Notes under the pieces: generated by a model
What the model was told of the DNA's origin: nothing
What the model saw: only the letters and a program-made list of their open reading frames with translations
Databases searched by the model: none
NCBI GenBank assembly: GCA_021414025.1
Contig: JAIOPG010000008.1
Span: forward strand, 62,001 to 126,000
Reading direction: 5' to 3'
Length of the DNA stretch: 64,000 nucleotides
DNA from: Planctomycetota bacterium
Lineage (GTDB): Bacteria; Planctomycetota; Phycisphaerae; Phycisphaerales; SM1A02
Program-made: the position numbers and the translations under genes
Shown: positions 8,498-17,742 of the stretch, piece by piece
How positions within the stretch are numbered: the first letter of the stretch is position 1
Layout: each line of letters begins with the position of its first letter

Positions 8498-9505
8498 ATG
8501 CCTCCCAGCAAACCCAGCAACGCCGGCAAGAAGCTCGCCTGCTTCGCCCTGGTGTATCTGGTCTGGGGCAGCACCTATCTGGGCATGAAAATCGCCACCG
8601 GAAAGATCCCCCCGTTCTTCATCGGCGGGTCGCGATTCCTCGCCGCCGGCGCATGCCTGCTGCTCATCCTCACGGCGCTGGGAAAATTCCAGCCACGCTG
8701 GTTGACGAACCCGGCCTATTGGCGCGGCTCGGTCCTGGTGGGCATGCTGATGATGCTCGGCGCCAACGGACTTCTTTGCGCCAGCTTGGGACGGCCGGGA
8801 CTGCCCTCGGGATTGGCGGCGCTCATCGTCGCCAGCACTCCGATCTGGATGCTGCTGCTGGATCGCTGGCAGACGGGTTCGGGAAAGTTCACGCCGCAGA
8901 TCGTCGCGGGTCTCACCATCGGCTTGGTCGGCGTGGGCGTGCTGATGAGCGGGAAAATTTTCACTTCGGGCGAGAGCGCTCCCATCGATGTGACCGGCTG
9001 CCTGATGGTGCTGGTGAGCTGCATCCTCTGGAGCGCCGGCAGCATCGTGGGACGAAAAGTGCAGCAGCCGCCCCATCCCCTGGCCGCGAGTTCGATGCAG
9101 ATGATCTCCGGCGGCGTGATGATGCTGGCGCTCAGCGCCTGCATCGAGCAGTGGCGGCCCATCGCCGATGTCCCATGGGACGACCGCGCGTGGATCGCAT
9201 GGGCCTACCTGGCCATCTTCGGCTCGATGATCAGCTTCAGCGCCTTCGTCTGGCTGATGCACAATGTCAGCGCGGCCTCGGTGTCGACCTACGCCTACGT
9301 CAATCCGCTCATCGCCATGCTGCTGGGCTGGATCTTCCTTGGCGAGCAGCTGGGATTCCGCACGGGCGTCGCGGCGGTGCTGGTGCTTAGCGGCGTCGTA
9401 CTCATCCAGCTCTCGCGGCGCAAGACCAGCCGGGCCCGCCGCGCCACCACGCTGGTCGCCGACAGCATTCCCGCCCCTGCCGGGGAATCCCTCCTGCAAA
9501 AGTAG
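8498..9505 (+). CDS. EamA/DMT-superfamily transporter
   Basis: A 335-residue protein with ten predicted membrane helices in two repeats of five, the layout of the drug/metabolite transporter superfamily. The first helix carries YLVWGSTYLGMKIA, a hallmark of the YedA/RhaT-like branch. The second EamA repeat begins near CLMVLVSCILWSAGSIVG. The C-terminus ends in a basic tail (RRKTSRARRATT) on the cytoplasmic side. The substrate cannot be read from sequence; relatives export amino acids and metabolites. It is transcribed divergently from the mutase gene across a 96-base gap, which should hold promoters for both. The stop codon lies inside a perfect hairpin. Confidence 0.85.
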   Translation: MPPSKPSNAGKKLACFALVYLVWGSTYLGMKIATGKIPPFFIGGSRFLAAGACLLLILTALGKFQPRWLTNPAYWRGSVLVGMLMMLGANGLLCASLGRPGLPSGLAALIVASTPIWMLLLDRWQTGSGKFTPQIVAGLTIGLVGVGVLMSGKIFTSGESAPIDVTGCLMVLVSCILWSAGSIVGRKVQQPPHPLAASSMQMISGGVMMLALSACIEQWRPIADVPWDDRAWIAWAYLAIFGSMISFSAFVWLMHNVSAASVSTYAYVNPLIAMLLGWIFLGEQLGFRTGVAAVLVLSGVVLIQLSRRKTSRARRATTLVADSIPAPAGESLLQK

Positions 9506-9526
9506 CCCGGTCGCCTGCCGGGCTAC
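9502..9526 (+). other. Perfect 9-bp hairpin over the transporter stop codon
   Basis: GTAGCCCGG and CCGGGCTAC form a perfect 9-bp GC-rich stem with a 7-base loop. The left arm contains the TAG stop of the transporter gene, and the right arm ends 9 bases before the next start at 9536. No T-tract follows, so this is not a standard intrinsic terminator. It may stabilise the 3' end of the message or mask the ribosome binding site of the next gene. Confidence 0.6.
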
Positions 9527-9535
9527 GATGTCCCA

Positions 9536-10639
9536 ATGATGTCCGTTGTTCCATCGATTCGTTTCAAAGTGGGCGTGACGCTGCTGACCCTGCTGGCAGG
9601 CCTGCAACTGGCCGGCGACCCGCAGGACAAGAAGGCGCCGCCGAACTCGCTGCCCGCGGCCGACGGCAGCGCCAATCCCAAGTGGCTTGAAAAACTGGAC
9701 GCGCCGGAACGCACCTATCTCAACGAAGGGCTGGGCAAGCCCGCGACGGCGCCCCCCGCGTCGGTGGAGTGGTTCGGTGGAAAGGCGCCGGAGGCATTTG
9801 AGAACAGCGTCACCGTGATCCAGAGCATTCAGGACAAGGGCGGCGGCATGGGCCCGGCCGAGCGGATCCGCAAGGTGTTGCCGCCGGAGGCAAATTTCAT
9901 CGGCGTGGTCATTCCCGAGGACGCGGCGAAGTTGAAGAAAAAACTCGAGAAGAAGACTCCATTTCTCATCGCGTTGGACCCGGATGGATTGTGGACCACA
10001 CGCCTGGGGCTGCTGAAGATTCCCAGCAACATGATCGTGGACAAGAATGGCGTCATCCGCTTCGCGGGCCTTAATCCCAATGGCGTGAAGCTGGCCTGCG
10101 CCTTCCTGCTCGCGGAAAAAGTTGCCGTGGTCGAGCGCGGTGCCGATGCCACACCGAGCTATCCGAAGTTCACCGACCCAGTGGCCGGCGCCAGCGACCG
10201 GCGCGGACAGCGCATGATTCCCTTCGCGGTGCAGGAATGGATCACCAAGCAGCCCGTGATGGAGAACAAGCTGATGGTCATCGAGTTCTGGGCGACGGCC
10301 GACGAGCCGAGCCTGGCCGCAGTTCCCCGCATGAACGCCATCGCCAAGAAATACGCGGCGGACGCCATCTGCATCGGCATCACCGACGAGTACAAGAACA
10401 CCTTCGAAGCGGGACTCACAAAAAAGAAACTGACCCTCGCCTCGTTCGAGTATGCACTGGCGATCGACACCGCCCGCACGCTGAGCTCCTACTTCGACGT
10501 CAAGAGCATGCCCAACTGCGCCGTGGTCTCCAGCGATGGCATCGTGCGCTGGCAGGGCCCGCCGGCGCAGCTCGACGACGCGATCATGGCCAAGCTTGTC
10601 GACGCTCACAAAGCGTTGACCGCCCCCGCACAAAAGTGA
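9536..10639 (+). CDS. Secreted tandem thioredoxin-fold protein lacking the CxxC active site
   Basis: A 367-residue protein with an N-terminal signal-like helix (about residues 10-27) followed by two thioredoxin/TlpA-like domains. Domain 1 (about 75-210) keeps the features ...TPFLIALDPDGLWTTRLGL and IPSNMIVDKNGVIRFAG. Domain 2 (about 235-360) has KLMVIEFWATADEPS, SMPNCAVVSSDGIVRWQGPP and a final helix. In TlpA-type proteins FWATWCxPC precedes helix 1. Here the cysteines are replaced (ATADEPS), and no CxxC is present anywhere, so no thiol-disulfide chemistry is expected. A structural or binding role is inferred. ATG codons at 9536 and 9539 are adjacent and cannot be told apart. The gene follows the transporter by 30 bases. 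Confidence 0.7.
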   Translation: MMSVVPSIRFKVGVTLLTLLAGLQLAGDPQDKKAPPNSLPAADGSANPKWLEKLDAPERTYLNEGLGKPATAPPASVEWFGGKAPEAFENSVTVIQSIQDKGGGMGPAERIRKVLPPEANFIGVVIPEDAAKLKKKLEKKTPFLIALDPDGLWTTRLGLLKIPSNMIVDKNGVIRFAGLNPNGVKLACAFLLAEKVAVVERGADATPSYPKFTDPVAGASDRRGQRMIPFAVQEWITKQPVMENKLMVIEFWATADEPSLAAVPRMNAIAKKYAADAICIGITDEYKNTFEAGLTKKKLTLASFEYALAIDTARTLSSYFDVKSMPNCAVVSSDGIVRWQGPPAQLDDAIMAKLVDAHKALTAPAQK

Positions 10640-10806
10640 GCTGGACGATCAGGCGATACCGGAAACTTTGGGCGCAATTGTGCCTTTTTATCTTTTGATT
10701 TATGAAATTAATTGTTTGCCCCAAGCGGGTTTTCAGTCATACTGCGCGGGCATCCTTGGCGCTGTCTCAGTCCATCATGCCGAGCTCATCCTTCCGGAAC
10801 ATTCAA
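10640..10806 (+). promoter_or_regulatory. Leader region of the RCC1 gene cluster with a candidate sigma-70 promoter
   Basis: This 167-base gap contains a distinctly AT-rich patch (about 10684-10715) in otherwise GC-rich DNA. It is followed by TTGCCC (10715-10720) and CATACT (10738-10743) with a 17-base spacer, a plausible -35/-10 pair. Just before the start lies GGAACATTCAA, repeated exactly before the second cluster gene. No transcription data support the promoter, and the -35 match is imperfect. Confidence 0.35.
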
Positions 10807-13704
10807 ATGAATCAAACCTCTCGATCGCTCGTCCATTTCAAAAGCTATTTCCATCTCGCGGCGCTTGCCGCGGTCGCATGCATCACGCTCCCCGCCTCGG
10901 TCGCCCATGCTCGCGGCGAAGGTACGGTCGTGGGCTGGGGAAGCAACTTCAGCGGAGAAAGCAGTGCGCCGGCAAATCTTGGCGCCTGCAAAGCTGTTTC
11001 GGGAGGGATTTCCCACAGCGCGGCCATCAAGGAAGATGGAACCGTCGTGGCCTGGGGATACAACGGCTGGGGTGAATGCACGGTTCCTGGAACTCTGGGT
11101 TCCTGCAAGGCAATTGCGGCGGGCAATTTGTTCACGGTGGCTCTCAAGGACAACGGCCTTGTCGTTGCCTGGGGCGCGGGAACTACAAACACAGGGAGTC
11201 TTCCCAACTTTGGTCAGGCCATCGTGCCACCAACACTTGGAGCCTGCAAAGCCATTGCCACAAGCGGCTACCACACCCTGGCCTTGAAAGAAGATGGGAC
11301 GGTCGTGGCTTGGGGCACGGGAACGACCATTCAAGCGGCAGGCGGAGCGAGCAGTTTTGAGTGGGGTCAATCGATCGTTCCACCGACGCTCGGTCCATGC
11401 AAGGCCATCGCCGCGGGACCGAACCACTCGGTGGCCATCAAGACCACAGGAACGGTCGTGGCCTGGGGCAAGAACATCGATGGCCAGTGCAATGTGCCGG
11501 GCACGCTTGGCGCCTGTATCGCAGTTGCCGCAGGTGAATCTCACACTGTGGCGCTCAAGGCGGATGGAACGGTCGTGGCTTGGGGTTGGAATGGCTACGG
11601 TCAAACAGCTGTTCCCCCGACACTTGGCGCCTGCAAAGCAATTGCAGCGGGCGTCGGCCACACCGTGGCACTGAAAGAAAATGGAGTCGTGATCGTTTGG
11701 GGATTGAACTCCAACGGTCAATCAAGCATTCCCTACAACCTGGGTCATTGCAAGGCCATTGCCGCGGGGCAATACCACACCCTGGTTATTCAATCTCCCG
11801 CCACACCCTGTCTGGACAGCGCCGTTGGTTGGGGCTGGAACGGCTACGGCCAAACCACCGTGCCGGCCTCTTTGAGTTCTTGCAAAGCTTTGTCGGGCGG
11901 CTACGGCCACACGGTGGCGCTGCAGGAAGATGGAACGGTCAAGGCCTGGGGGTGGAATGATTTCGGCCAGGCCACCGTCCCCGCGAATCTTGGATTTTGC
12001 AAGGCGATTGCCGCCGGCGATTACCACACCGTTGCACTCAAGACAAATGGAACGGTTGTGGCCTGGGGTTACAACAATTACGGTGAAACAACGGTCCCTG
12101 GCGGACTTGGCGCCTGCAAAGCCATTGACGCCGGCGCCTACCACTCCGTGGCCGTCCAAGTGAGCGGATCCGTCGTGGCGTGGGGCAACAACGACTACGG
12201 CCAAACCAATGTGCCCGGCGACCTGGCGACATGCCAGTCCGTGTCCGCGGGCTACGGCCACACCGTCGCTCTGCAGGATGATGGCACGGTCCGAGCCTGG
12301 GGCTACGACTTCAACGGCCAGGCCACAGTGTCCCCCACGCTCGGCTCATGCAAAGCAATTGCTGCGGGAGGTTTCCACACTGTGGTCTTGCGAGATGACG
12401 GCACCGTCGCGGCATGGGGAAACGACTTCTACGGACAATCCACCGTGCCGGCGACTCTTGGCCCATGCAAGGCGATTGCCGCCGGCGATTTTCACACCGT
12501 GGCTCTTCAAGAGGATGGAACGGTCGTGGCCTGGGGCGACAACGACGATGGCGAAGCCACTTTGCCGACAAATCTTGGTCCCTGCACCACAATTGGCGCG
12601 GGCAGCTACCACACCTTGGCCATTCAAAAATCGCCTTCGCTTGGAGTGTTGAATTGTTGGGGTGACAACTCCTACTCCCAATTGAATATTCCTGTCGGCC
12701 TTGGTTCTTGCCTGGCCATTTCGGGTGGAAGCGGGTTTACCGTTGCGATACAGGAAGATGGGGCAGTTGCCGCCTGGGGTATTAACAACTTAGGTCAAAC
12801 CAATGTGCCTGCAAATCTTGGCGGCTGCAATAAAGCCGTTTCAGCGGGTGGTTGGCACACGGTGGTCATTACGGAAGATGGAACGGTGAAGGCTTGGGGC
12901 GCAGGAACGACCAACGGCGTCTTTCCCAATCTCGGGCAATCAATCGTGCCGCCAACTCTTGGTCCCTGCAAAGCGATCGACACCATCTACATGCACACCG
13001 TGGCGCTGCGGGAAGATGGAACAGTCGTGGCCTGGGGCGCTGGAACAACAATTCAGGCCGGCGGTGGAGCCTATGGACTTGAGTACGGTCAATCCATCGT
13101 TCCTCCGACACTTGGTCCATGCAAGGCCATTGCGGCGGGCATATACCACACCCTGGCTCTCAAAGAAGATGGAACAGTCGTGGCGTGGGGTGACAACAGC
13201 TACGGCCAACTCAATGTGCCTTTTGCAACGCTTGGCCCATGCAAGGCCATTGCGGCGGGCGGATTCCACTCCGTGGCACTGCGGGAAGATGGAACCGTCG
13301 TCACCTGGGGCTCCAACAGCTACGGTCAAGTCGAAGTGCCCGCGACGCTTGGCGCATGCAAGGCGATTTCAGCGAATCAAGCGAACACGCTGGCATTGAA
13401 GGAGAATGGAAAAGTTGTGGGATGGGGTCACAACTTCAACGGCCAAACCGACATTCCCGCCGGCCTTGGAGTTTGCTTCGCCATTGATGCGGGCGGCTTT
13501 CACACTCTGGCGCTCGTTGACCCGTTTGGAGTCTTTTGCACCTCCGACCTGGACGATTCCGGCGAGGTTGATTCCGGCGACATCGGCTTGATGCTGCTTG
13601 ATTTCGGCCCCTGCCCCGGCTGTCCCACCGATCTGGATGGTTCCGGCGAAGTGGACGGCGGCGACATCGGTTTGGCATTGCTTGATTTCGGTCCGTGCCC
13701 TTGA
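10807..13704 (+). CDS. Secreted RCC1-repeat protein A: 21 blades (3 x 7) plus dockerin-like tail
   Basis: A 965-residue protein. Residues 1-37 form a signal peptide (hydrophobic LAALAAVACITLPASVAHA). Then come 21 RCC1-like repeats of about 39 residues with the core GTVVAWGxNxxGQ...VPxxLGxCKAIAAGxxHTVALKED. Linkers lacking the Gly-Thr-Val junction fall after repeat 7 (SPATPCLD) and repeat 14 (SPSLG), splitting the chain into three groups of seven. That predicts three seven-bladed propellers at about 38-336, 337-614 and 616-902. Repeats 3-4 and 17-18 carry long loops (GTTN..., GTTIQ...) at the same blade positions of propellers 1 and 3. Residues about 905-965 hold two calcium-loop-like motifs (DLDDSGEVDSGD and DLDGSGEVDGGD). 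I chose the start at 10807 because it gives a clean signal peptide and matches the leader of gene B. Confidence 0.85.
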   Translation: MNQTSRSLVHFKSYFHLAALAAVACITLPASVAHARGEGTVVGWGSNFSGESSAPANLGACKAVSGGISHSAAIKEDGTVVAWGYNGWGECTVPGTLGSCKAIAAGNLFTVALKDNGLVVAWGAGTTNTGSLPNFGQAIVPPTLGACKAIATSGYHTLALKEDGTVVAWGTGTTIQAAGGASSFEWGQSIVPPTLGPCKAIAAGPNHSVAIKTTGTVVAWGKNIDGQCNVPGTLGACIAVAAGESHTVALKADGTVVAWGWNGYGQTAVPPTLGACKAIAAGVGHTVALKENGVVIVWGLNSNGQSSIPYNLGHCKAIAAGQYHTLVIQSPATPCLDSAVGWGWNGYGQTTVPASLSSCKALSGGYGHTVALQEDGTVKAWGWNDFGQATVPANLGFCKAIAAGDYHTVALKTNGTVVAWGYNNYGETTVPGGLGACKAIDAGAYHSVAVQVSGSVVAWGNNDYGQTNVPGDLATCQSVSAGYGHTVALQDDGTVRAWGYDFNGQATVSPTLGSCKAIAAGGFHTVVLRDDGTVAAWGNDFYGQSTVPATLGPCKAIAAGDFHTVALQEDGTVVAWGDNDDGEATLPTNLGPCTTIGAGSYHTLAIQKSPSLGVLNCWGDNSYSQLNIPVGLGSCLAISGGSGFTVAIQEDGAVAAWGINNLGQTNVPANLGGCNKAVSAGGWHTVVITEDGTVKAWGAGTTNGVFPNLGQSIVPPTLGPCKAIDTIYMHTVALREDGTVVAWGAGTTIQAGGGAYGLEYGQSIVPPTLGPCKAIAAGIYHTLALKEDGTVVAWGDNSYGQLNVPFATLGPCKAIAAGGFHSVALREDGTVVTWGSNSYGQVEVPATLGACKAISANQANTLALKENGKVVGWGHNFNGQTDIPAGLGVCFAIDAGGFHTLALVDPFGVFCTSDLDDSGEVDSGDIGLMLLDFGPCPGCPTDLDGSGEVDGGDIGLALLDFGPCP

Positions 13705-13714
13705 TGGATTCTTT

Positions 13715-13739
13715 CACGCCGCATTCGAAGTGCGGAACA
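13715..13739 (+). repeat. Intergenic 25-base element, copy 1 (A-B junction)
   Basis: A 25-base block between RCC1 genes A and B that recurs at 17743-17767 between genes C and D with 23 of 25 positions identical. It centres on the palindrome TTCGAA. In this copy CCGCA and TGCGG can pair around it, but in the second copy that stem has an uncompensated mismatch. Confidence 0.6.
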
Positions 13740-13758
13740 TTATTTTCGGAACATTCAA

Positions 13759-15678
13759 ATGAAAAAAATATTTCAACTTGCTGCGTTGGCCATTGTCGCT
13801 TTGACCACCCGCGCATCGGTGGCGCTCGCCTGCGACACCGGCACATTCGTTGGCTGGGGCTGGGGCGGCTACGGCCAGCTCAACACCCCCGTCAATCTTG
13901 GCGACTGCAAAGCGATTTCGGGGGGCTACGCGCACACGATGGCTCTTCGTGCCGATGGAACGGTCGCGTGCTGGGGCTGGAACGACTTCGGTCAATCCAC
14001 TTTGCCTTTCGGTCTGGGCACTTGCAAGAAAATCGCGGCGGGCTCCTACCACAGCGTGGCCATTGATGACAGTGGAGCCGTCTGGGCCTGGGGCTACAAC
14101 TTCTACGGTGCCGTCAATGTGCCCCCGACTCTTGGCGCATGCAAGGCGATTGCAGCAGGCGACTACACAACCGTGGCGATCCAAAACGATGGAACCGTCG
14201 TGGCCTGGGGATTCAACGAGTCGGGACAATGCGATGTGCCGGCGAATCTTGGCGCCTGCAAGGCAGTCGCGGCGGGCTTCCGTCACACCGTTGCGCTGAA
14301 GGAAAATGGAACGGTCGTGGTCTGGGGAGACAATTTCTACGGTCAATGCAATGTGCCTGCGACTCTTGCTCCTTGCAAAGCCATTTCGGCGGGCGTCTAC
14401 AACATCGTGGCGCTGCAGGAAGATGGAACTATTGTCGCATGGGGGAACAATTCCTGGGGTCAGAACGATGTGCCGGCCGACCTTGGTCCATGCAAGGCAA
14501 TTGAGTGCGGCGATTTTCACACCGCGGCGCTGCGCGAAGATGGAACCGCCGAGGCGTGGGGCTACAACCAAGATGGCGAATGTGTCACTCCTTCCAACCT
14601 AGGCGCCTGCGGCGCCATTGCCGCCGGCGCCTACCACACCGTGGCGCTCCATTTGCCCGCGACTGGAATGGTGAAGGCCTGGGGCGCGAATGTGAACAAC
14701 CAAAATGGCCAGGCGAATGTGCCGGCAGACCTTGGCCCCTGCAAGGGCATCGCTGCGGGATATACCCACACCCTTGCTCTCAGAGAGGATGGAACGGTCA
14801 CGGGCTGGGGAAACAATTTGACCGGACAGATCAATGTGCCCGCCAATCTCGGCGCCTGCAACAGGGCGATTGCGGCAGGCTCGTTGCATTCCGTTGCGCT
14901 GCAAGCGGATGGAACGGTCGTGGCCTGGGGATACAACGGGTTCGGCCAATGCAATGTGCCTGCGGGACTCGGTTCCTGCAAAGCCATTGCAGCGAATGAC
15001 AATCACACCTTGGCGCTCAAGGACAATGGGATGGTCGTGGCATGGGGCTCGAATTTTTCCGGCGAAAGCGATGTGCCTACATCCCTTGGCGCCTGCAAAG
15101 CCATCACTGCGGGCTGGGAACACAACCTGGTCATCAAGGTCGATGGAACGGTCGTGGCCTGGGGTTACAACAGTTTCGGCCAATGCGATGTGCCGGCGGG
15201 ACTTGGTTCCTGCAAAGCGATTGCCGCCGGCGATTACCACTCTGTGGCGATCAAGGCAGATGGAACCGTCGTGGCATGGGGCAGCAACGCCCTGGGCCAA
15301 TGCAATGTGCCCGCAGATCTTGGAGCTTGCAAAGCGGTGGCGGCAGGTTCCGACCACTGTGTGGCGTTGCGGGAGGACGGAACGGTCGTGGCCTGGGGCA
15401 ACAACCTGGATGGGCAATGCGACGTGCCTGCGGATCTTGGCGTCTGCCACGCGATTTCCGCGGCGACATACCACACCGTCGCGCTTCAATTGCAGAGTGC
15501 AACGCTCTGTCCATCCGACATGGATGGTTCCGGCGAAGTGGACGGCGGAGACATCGGGCTGATCCTTCTTGACTTCGGGCCATGCCCCGGTTGCCCCACC
15601 GACCTCGATGGCTCGGGCGAAGTCGATGGCGGCGACATTGGTCTGGTGCTGCTCGATTTCGGTCCGTGCCCGGAATGA
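13759..15678 (+). CDS. Secreted RCC1-repeat protein B: 14 blades (2 x 7) plus dockerin-like tail
   Basis: A 639-residue protein. It begins MKKIFQLAALAIVALTTRASVALA, a short signal peptide. Fourteen repeats of about 39 residues follow, in two groups of seven split after HLPATG (about residue 302). The tail (about 580-639) has CPSDMDGSGEVDGGDIG followed by PCPGCPTDLDGSGEVDGGD, two dockerin-like calcium loops of the same subtype as protein A. Half or more of the blades carry a second cysteine, GQCNVP or GQCDVP, nine residues before the constant one. The gene starts 54 bases after gene A, in the same orientation, so they are probably co-transcribed. GGAACATTCAA directly before the ATG is shared with gene A. 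The role is unknown; an extracellular structural or ligand-binding role is inferred. Confidence 0.85.
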   Translation: MKKIFQLAALAIVALTTRASVALACDTGTFVGWGWGGYGQLNTPVNLGDCKAISGGYAHTMALRADGTVACWGWNDFGQSTLPFGLGTCKKIAAGSYHSVAIDDSGAVWAWGYNFYGAVNVPPTLGACKAIAAGDYTTVAIQNDGTVVAWGFNESGQCDVPANLGACKAVAAGFRHTVALKENGTVVVWGDNFYGQCNVPATLAPCKAISAGVYNIVALQEDGTIVAWGNNSWGQNDVPADLGPCKAIECGDFHTAALREDGTAEAWGYNQDGECVTPSNLGACGAIAAGAYHTVALHLPATGMVKAWGANVNNQNGQANVPADLGPCKGIAAGYTHTLALREDGTVTGWGNNLTGQINVPANLGACNRAIAAGSLHSVALQADGTVVAWGYNGFGQCNVPAGLGSCKAIAANDNHTLALKDNGMVVAWGSNFSGESDVPTSLGACKAITAGWEHNLVIKVDGTVVAWGYNSFGQCDVPAGLGSCKAIAAGDYHSVAIKADGTVVAWGSNALGQCNVPADLGACKAVAAGSDHCVALREDGTVVAWGNNLDGQCDVPADLGVCHAISAATYHTVALQLQSATLCPSDMDGSGEVDGGDIGLILLDFGPCPGCPTDLDGSGEVDGGDIGLVLLDFGPCPE

Positions 15679-15730
15679 TGTAGGTTACGAAGCATTTGAT
15701 TTGCACAACACACCTTCCCGGAGAGTTCCT

Positions 15731-17713
15731 ATGAATCACGCGTCGCCTTCGCCGCTCCAGTTGAATGGCTTCCTCCGATGTGCGGCCGTGGCCTTCATGG
15801 CCTTGACCACGATGGCTTCCGTGGCGAACGCCAGCACCGGAGTTGGAACCGTCTTTGCATGGGGCAGCAATGCTTCCAGCCAAAACACTATCCCCGCGAC
15901 CTTTGGATATTGCAAAGCCGTGGGTTCGGGTTTCCAGCACAACATGGCTCTCACCCAATACGGAACCGTGCTGGTCTGGGGCGACAACTCCCAGGGGCAG
16001 ACCAATGTGCCGGGCACGCTCGGAACATGCAAGGCCATCGCGGCAGGCACCTACTTCAGCCTTGCTCTCAAGGACAATGGAACGGTCGCGGCCTGGGGTT
16101 CCAACAACTTTGGACAAAGCACGGTGCCGGGAACTCTGGGCACCTGCCAGGCCATCGCGGCGGGCGGCTTTCACGCGCTGGCCATCAAAGTCGATGGAAC
16201 CGTCGTGGCCTGGGGCGACAACTCATACAACCAACGCACTGTGCCGGGAACGCTTGGCGCGTGCAAGGCAGTCGGCGGCGGCTCCTACCACTCTCTGGCC
16301 ATCAAGGTCGATGGAACCCTCGTGGCTTGGGGCCGCAACACCTACGGTCAGTGCAATGTGCCGGTCGCGCTTGGAGCTTGCACGCAGGCGGCCGGCGGAT
16401 TTGGCCACACCGTGGCGCTGAAAGCCGACGGCACCGTGGTGGCCTGGGGCTTGAACAACAAGGGCCAGAGCACCGTGCCTGCGACTCTGAGCGCCTGCAT
16501 CGCCGTTGCGGCGGGCGAGTCCCACAGCGTTGCACTCCAAGTCGATGGCACGGTCGTGGCCTGGGGATTGAACACGGATGGCCAATGCACGGCACCTTCC
16601 GAGCTCGGCGACTGTGTCGCGATTGGTGCCGGCTCCGCAAACACGATGGCCGTCCAATTGCCTTTCGCAGGAGTTGTGGATGCGTGGGGCTCAAACGTAT
16701 CGGGTATTTCCACGCCGCCCGCAGGTCTCGGTTTTTGCACGGCCCTCGATGGGGGCGACAAGCACACCATTGCGTTGCAAGTCGATGGAACGGTTGTGGC
16801 CTGGGGAGCGGGTGCGACGAATACTGGAGTCTCGCCGCATTATGGACAATCCATCGTGCCTCCAAGCCTGGGACCCTGCATTGCAATTGCTGCCGGGTTT
16901 TTCCATTCGTTGGCCATCGATGAAAATGGAATCGTTTTTGCCTGGGGTCTAAACAGTGAAGGACAATGCAACGTCCCCGCCAACCTTGGCATATGCAGGT
17001 CCATTTCTGGGGGAAGCGGTCACTCTTTGGCCCTGAAGGAAAATGGAACCGTCGTTGCCTGGGGAAGAAACACGCTCGGACAATGCAATGTTCCCGCCAC
17101 GCTTGGCGCCTGCAGGGCGATTTCGGCGGGGCATGATTATTCAGTGGCGCTGACGGCGAATGGAACGATCGTCGCCTGGGGCTACAACGGCTTGAGTCAA
17201 TGCGGGACCGCGAGCGAAAAAACCGGAACCGGAACCACTGCCTACTGGACGAAGTCAAGCATTGGAGCATGCAAGGCCATCTCAGCGAGCTCCGATCACA
17301 CTGTTGCTCTAAAGGCGGATGGGACCGTTGTGGCATGGGGCAGCAACGCAAGTGGACAATGCAACGTCCCGGCCAATCTTGGTGCATGCATCGCAGTCGC
17401 AACGACGAATACCTCCACTTTGGCCCTCAAACTTGATGGAACGATCGTCGCATGGGGGGGCAACTCCGGTGGAGAATGCAATGTGCCGGCGAGTCTTGGT
17501 CCATGCAAGGCCCTGGCCACCGGTGATTTCCACGCCCTGGTACTCAAAGTTGCGCTGGTCGGCGATCTGAGCGGCGACGATGTGGTCGACAGTGCCGATG
17601 TCGGCTTGATGCTTTTGGACTACGGCCCCTGCCTGGGATGCGCGTCGGATCTGAACGGCGACGGCGTCGTCGACGGCGCCGACATGGGATTGCTGCTGCT
17701 GAGTTTTTCTTGA
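15731..17713 (+). CDS. Secreted RCC1-repeat protein C: 14 blades (2 x 7) plus dockerin-like tail
   Basis: A 660-residue protein. The N-terminus MNHASPSPLQLNGFLRCAAV leads into a signal peptide ending near VANAS. Fourteen repeats follow in two groups of seven, split after QLPFAG (about residue 313). Blade 9 has a long GATNTG... loop like those of protein A. Blade 12 carries an insert beginning GTASEKTGTGTTAYW, which is also found in protein D. The tail (about 607-660) is of a different subtype from A and B: GDLSGDDVVDSADVG, then SDLNGDGVVDGADMG. I preferred the ATG at 15731 because the frame upstream is the end of gene B, and because its first residues match protein D. The gap to gene B is 52 bases. 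Confidence 0.85.
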   Translation: MNHASPSPLQLNGFLRCAAVAFMALTTMASVANASTGVGTVFAWGSNASSQNTIPATFGYCKAVGSGFQHNMALTQYGTVLVWGDNSQGQTNVPGTLGTCKAIAAGTYFSLALKDNGTVAAWGSNNFGQSTVPGTLGTCQAIAAGGFHALAIKVDGTVVAWGDNSYNQRTVPGTLGACKAVGGGSYHSLAIKVDGTLVAWGRNTYGQCNVPVALGACTQAAGGFGHTVALKADGTVVAWGLNNKGQSTVPATLSACIAVAAGESHSVALQVDGTVVAWGLNTDGQCTAPSELGDCVAIGAGSANTMAVQLPFAGVVDAWGSNVSGISTPPAGLGFCTALDGGDKHTIALQVDGTVVAWGAGATNTGVSPHYGQSIVPPSLGPCIAIAAGFFHSLAIDENGIVFAWGLNSEGQCNVPANLGICRSISGGSGHSLALKENGTVVAWGRNTLGQCNVPATLGACRAISAGHDYSVALTANGTIVAWGYNGLSQCGTASEKTGTGTTAYWTKSSIGACKAISASSDHTVALKADGTVVAWGSNASGQCNVPANLGACIAVATTNTSTLALKLDGTIVAWGGNSGGECNVPASLGPCKALATGDFHALVLKVALVGDLSGDDVVDSADVGLMLLDYGPCLGCASDLNGDGVVDGADMGLLLLSFS

Positions 17714-17742
17714 ATTGCGATTCGCATTTGAATTGGTTCCTG

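Noticed and set aside
8402-10633. A minus-strand frame that stays open far upstream of the mutase gene, making a 1308-codon reading frame.
   Set aside because: It is antisense to the transporter and the thioredoxin-fold gene, both with clear domain motifs. Mutase homology starts only after the ATG at 8401.
10702-10806. An upstream in-frame ATG for RCC1 protein A.
   Set aside because: The added 35 residues would precede the signal peptide and do not match genes B-D. The ATG at 10807 fits the cluster pattern.
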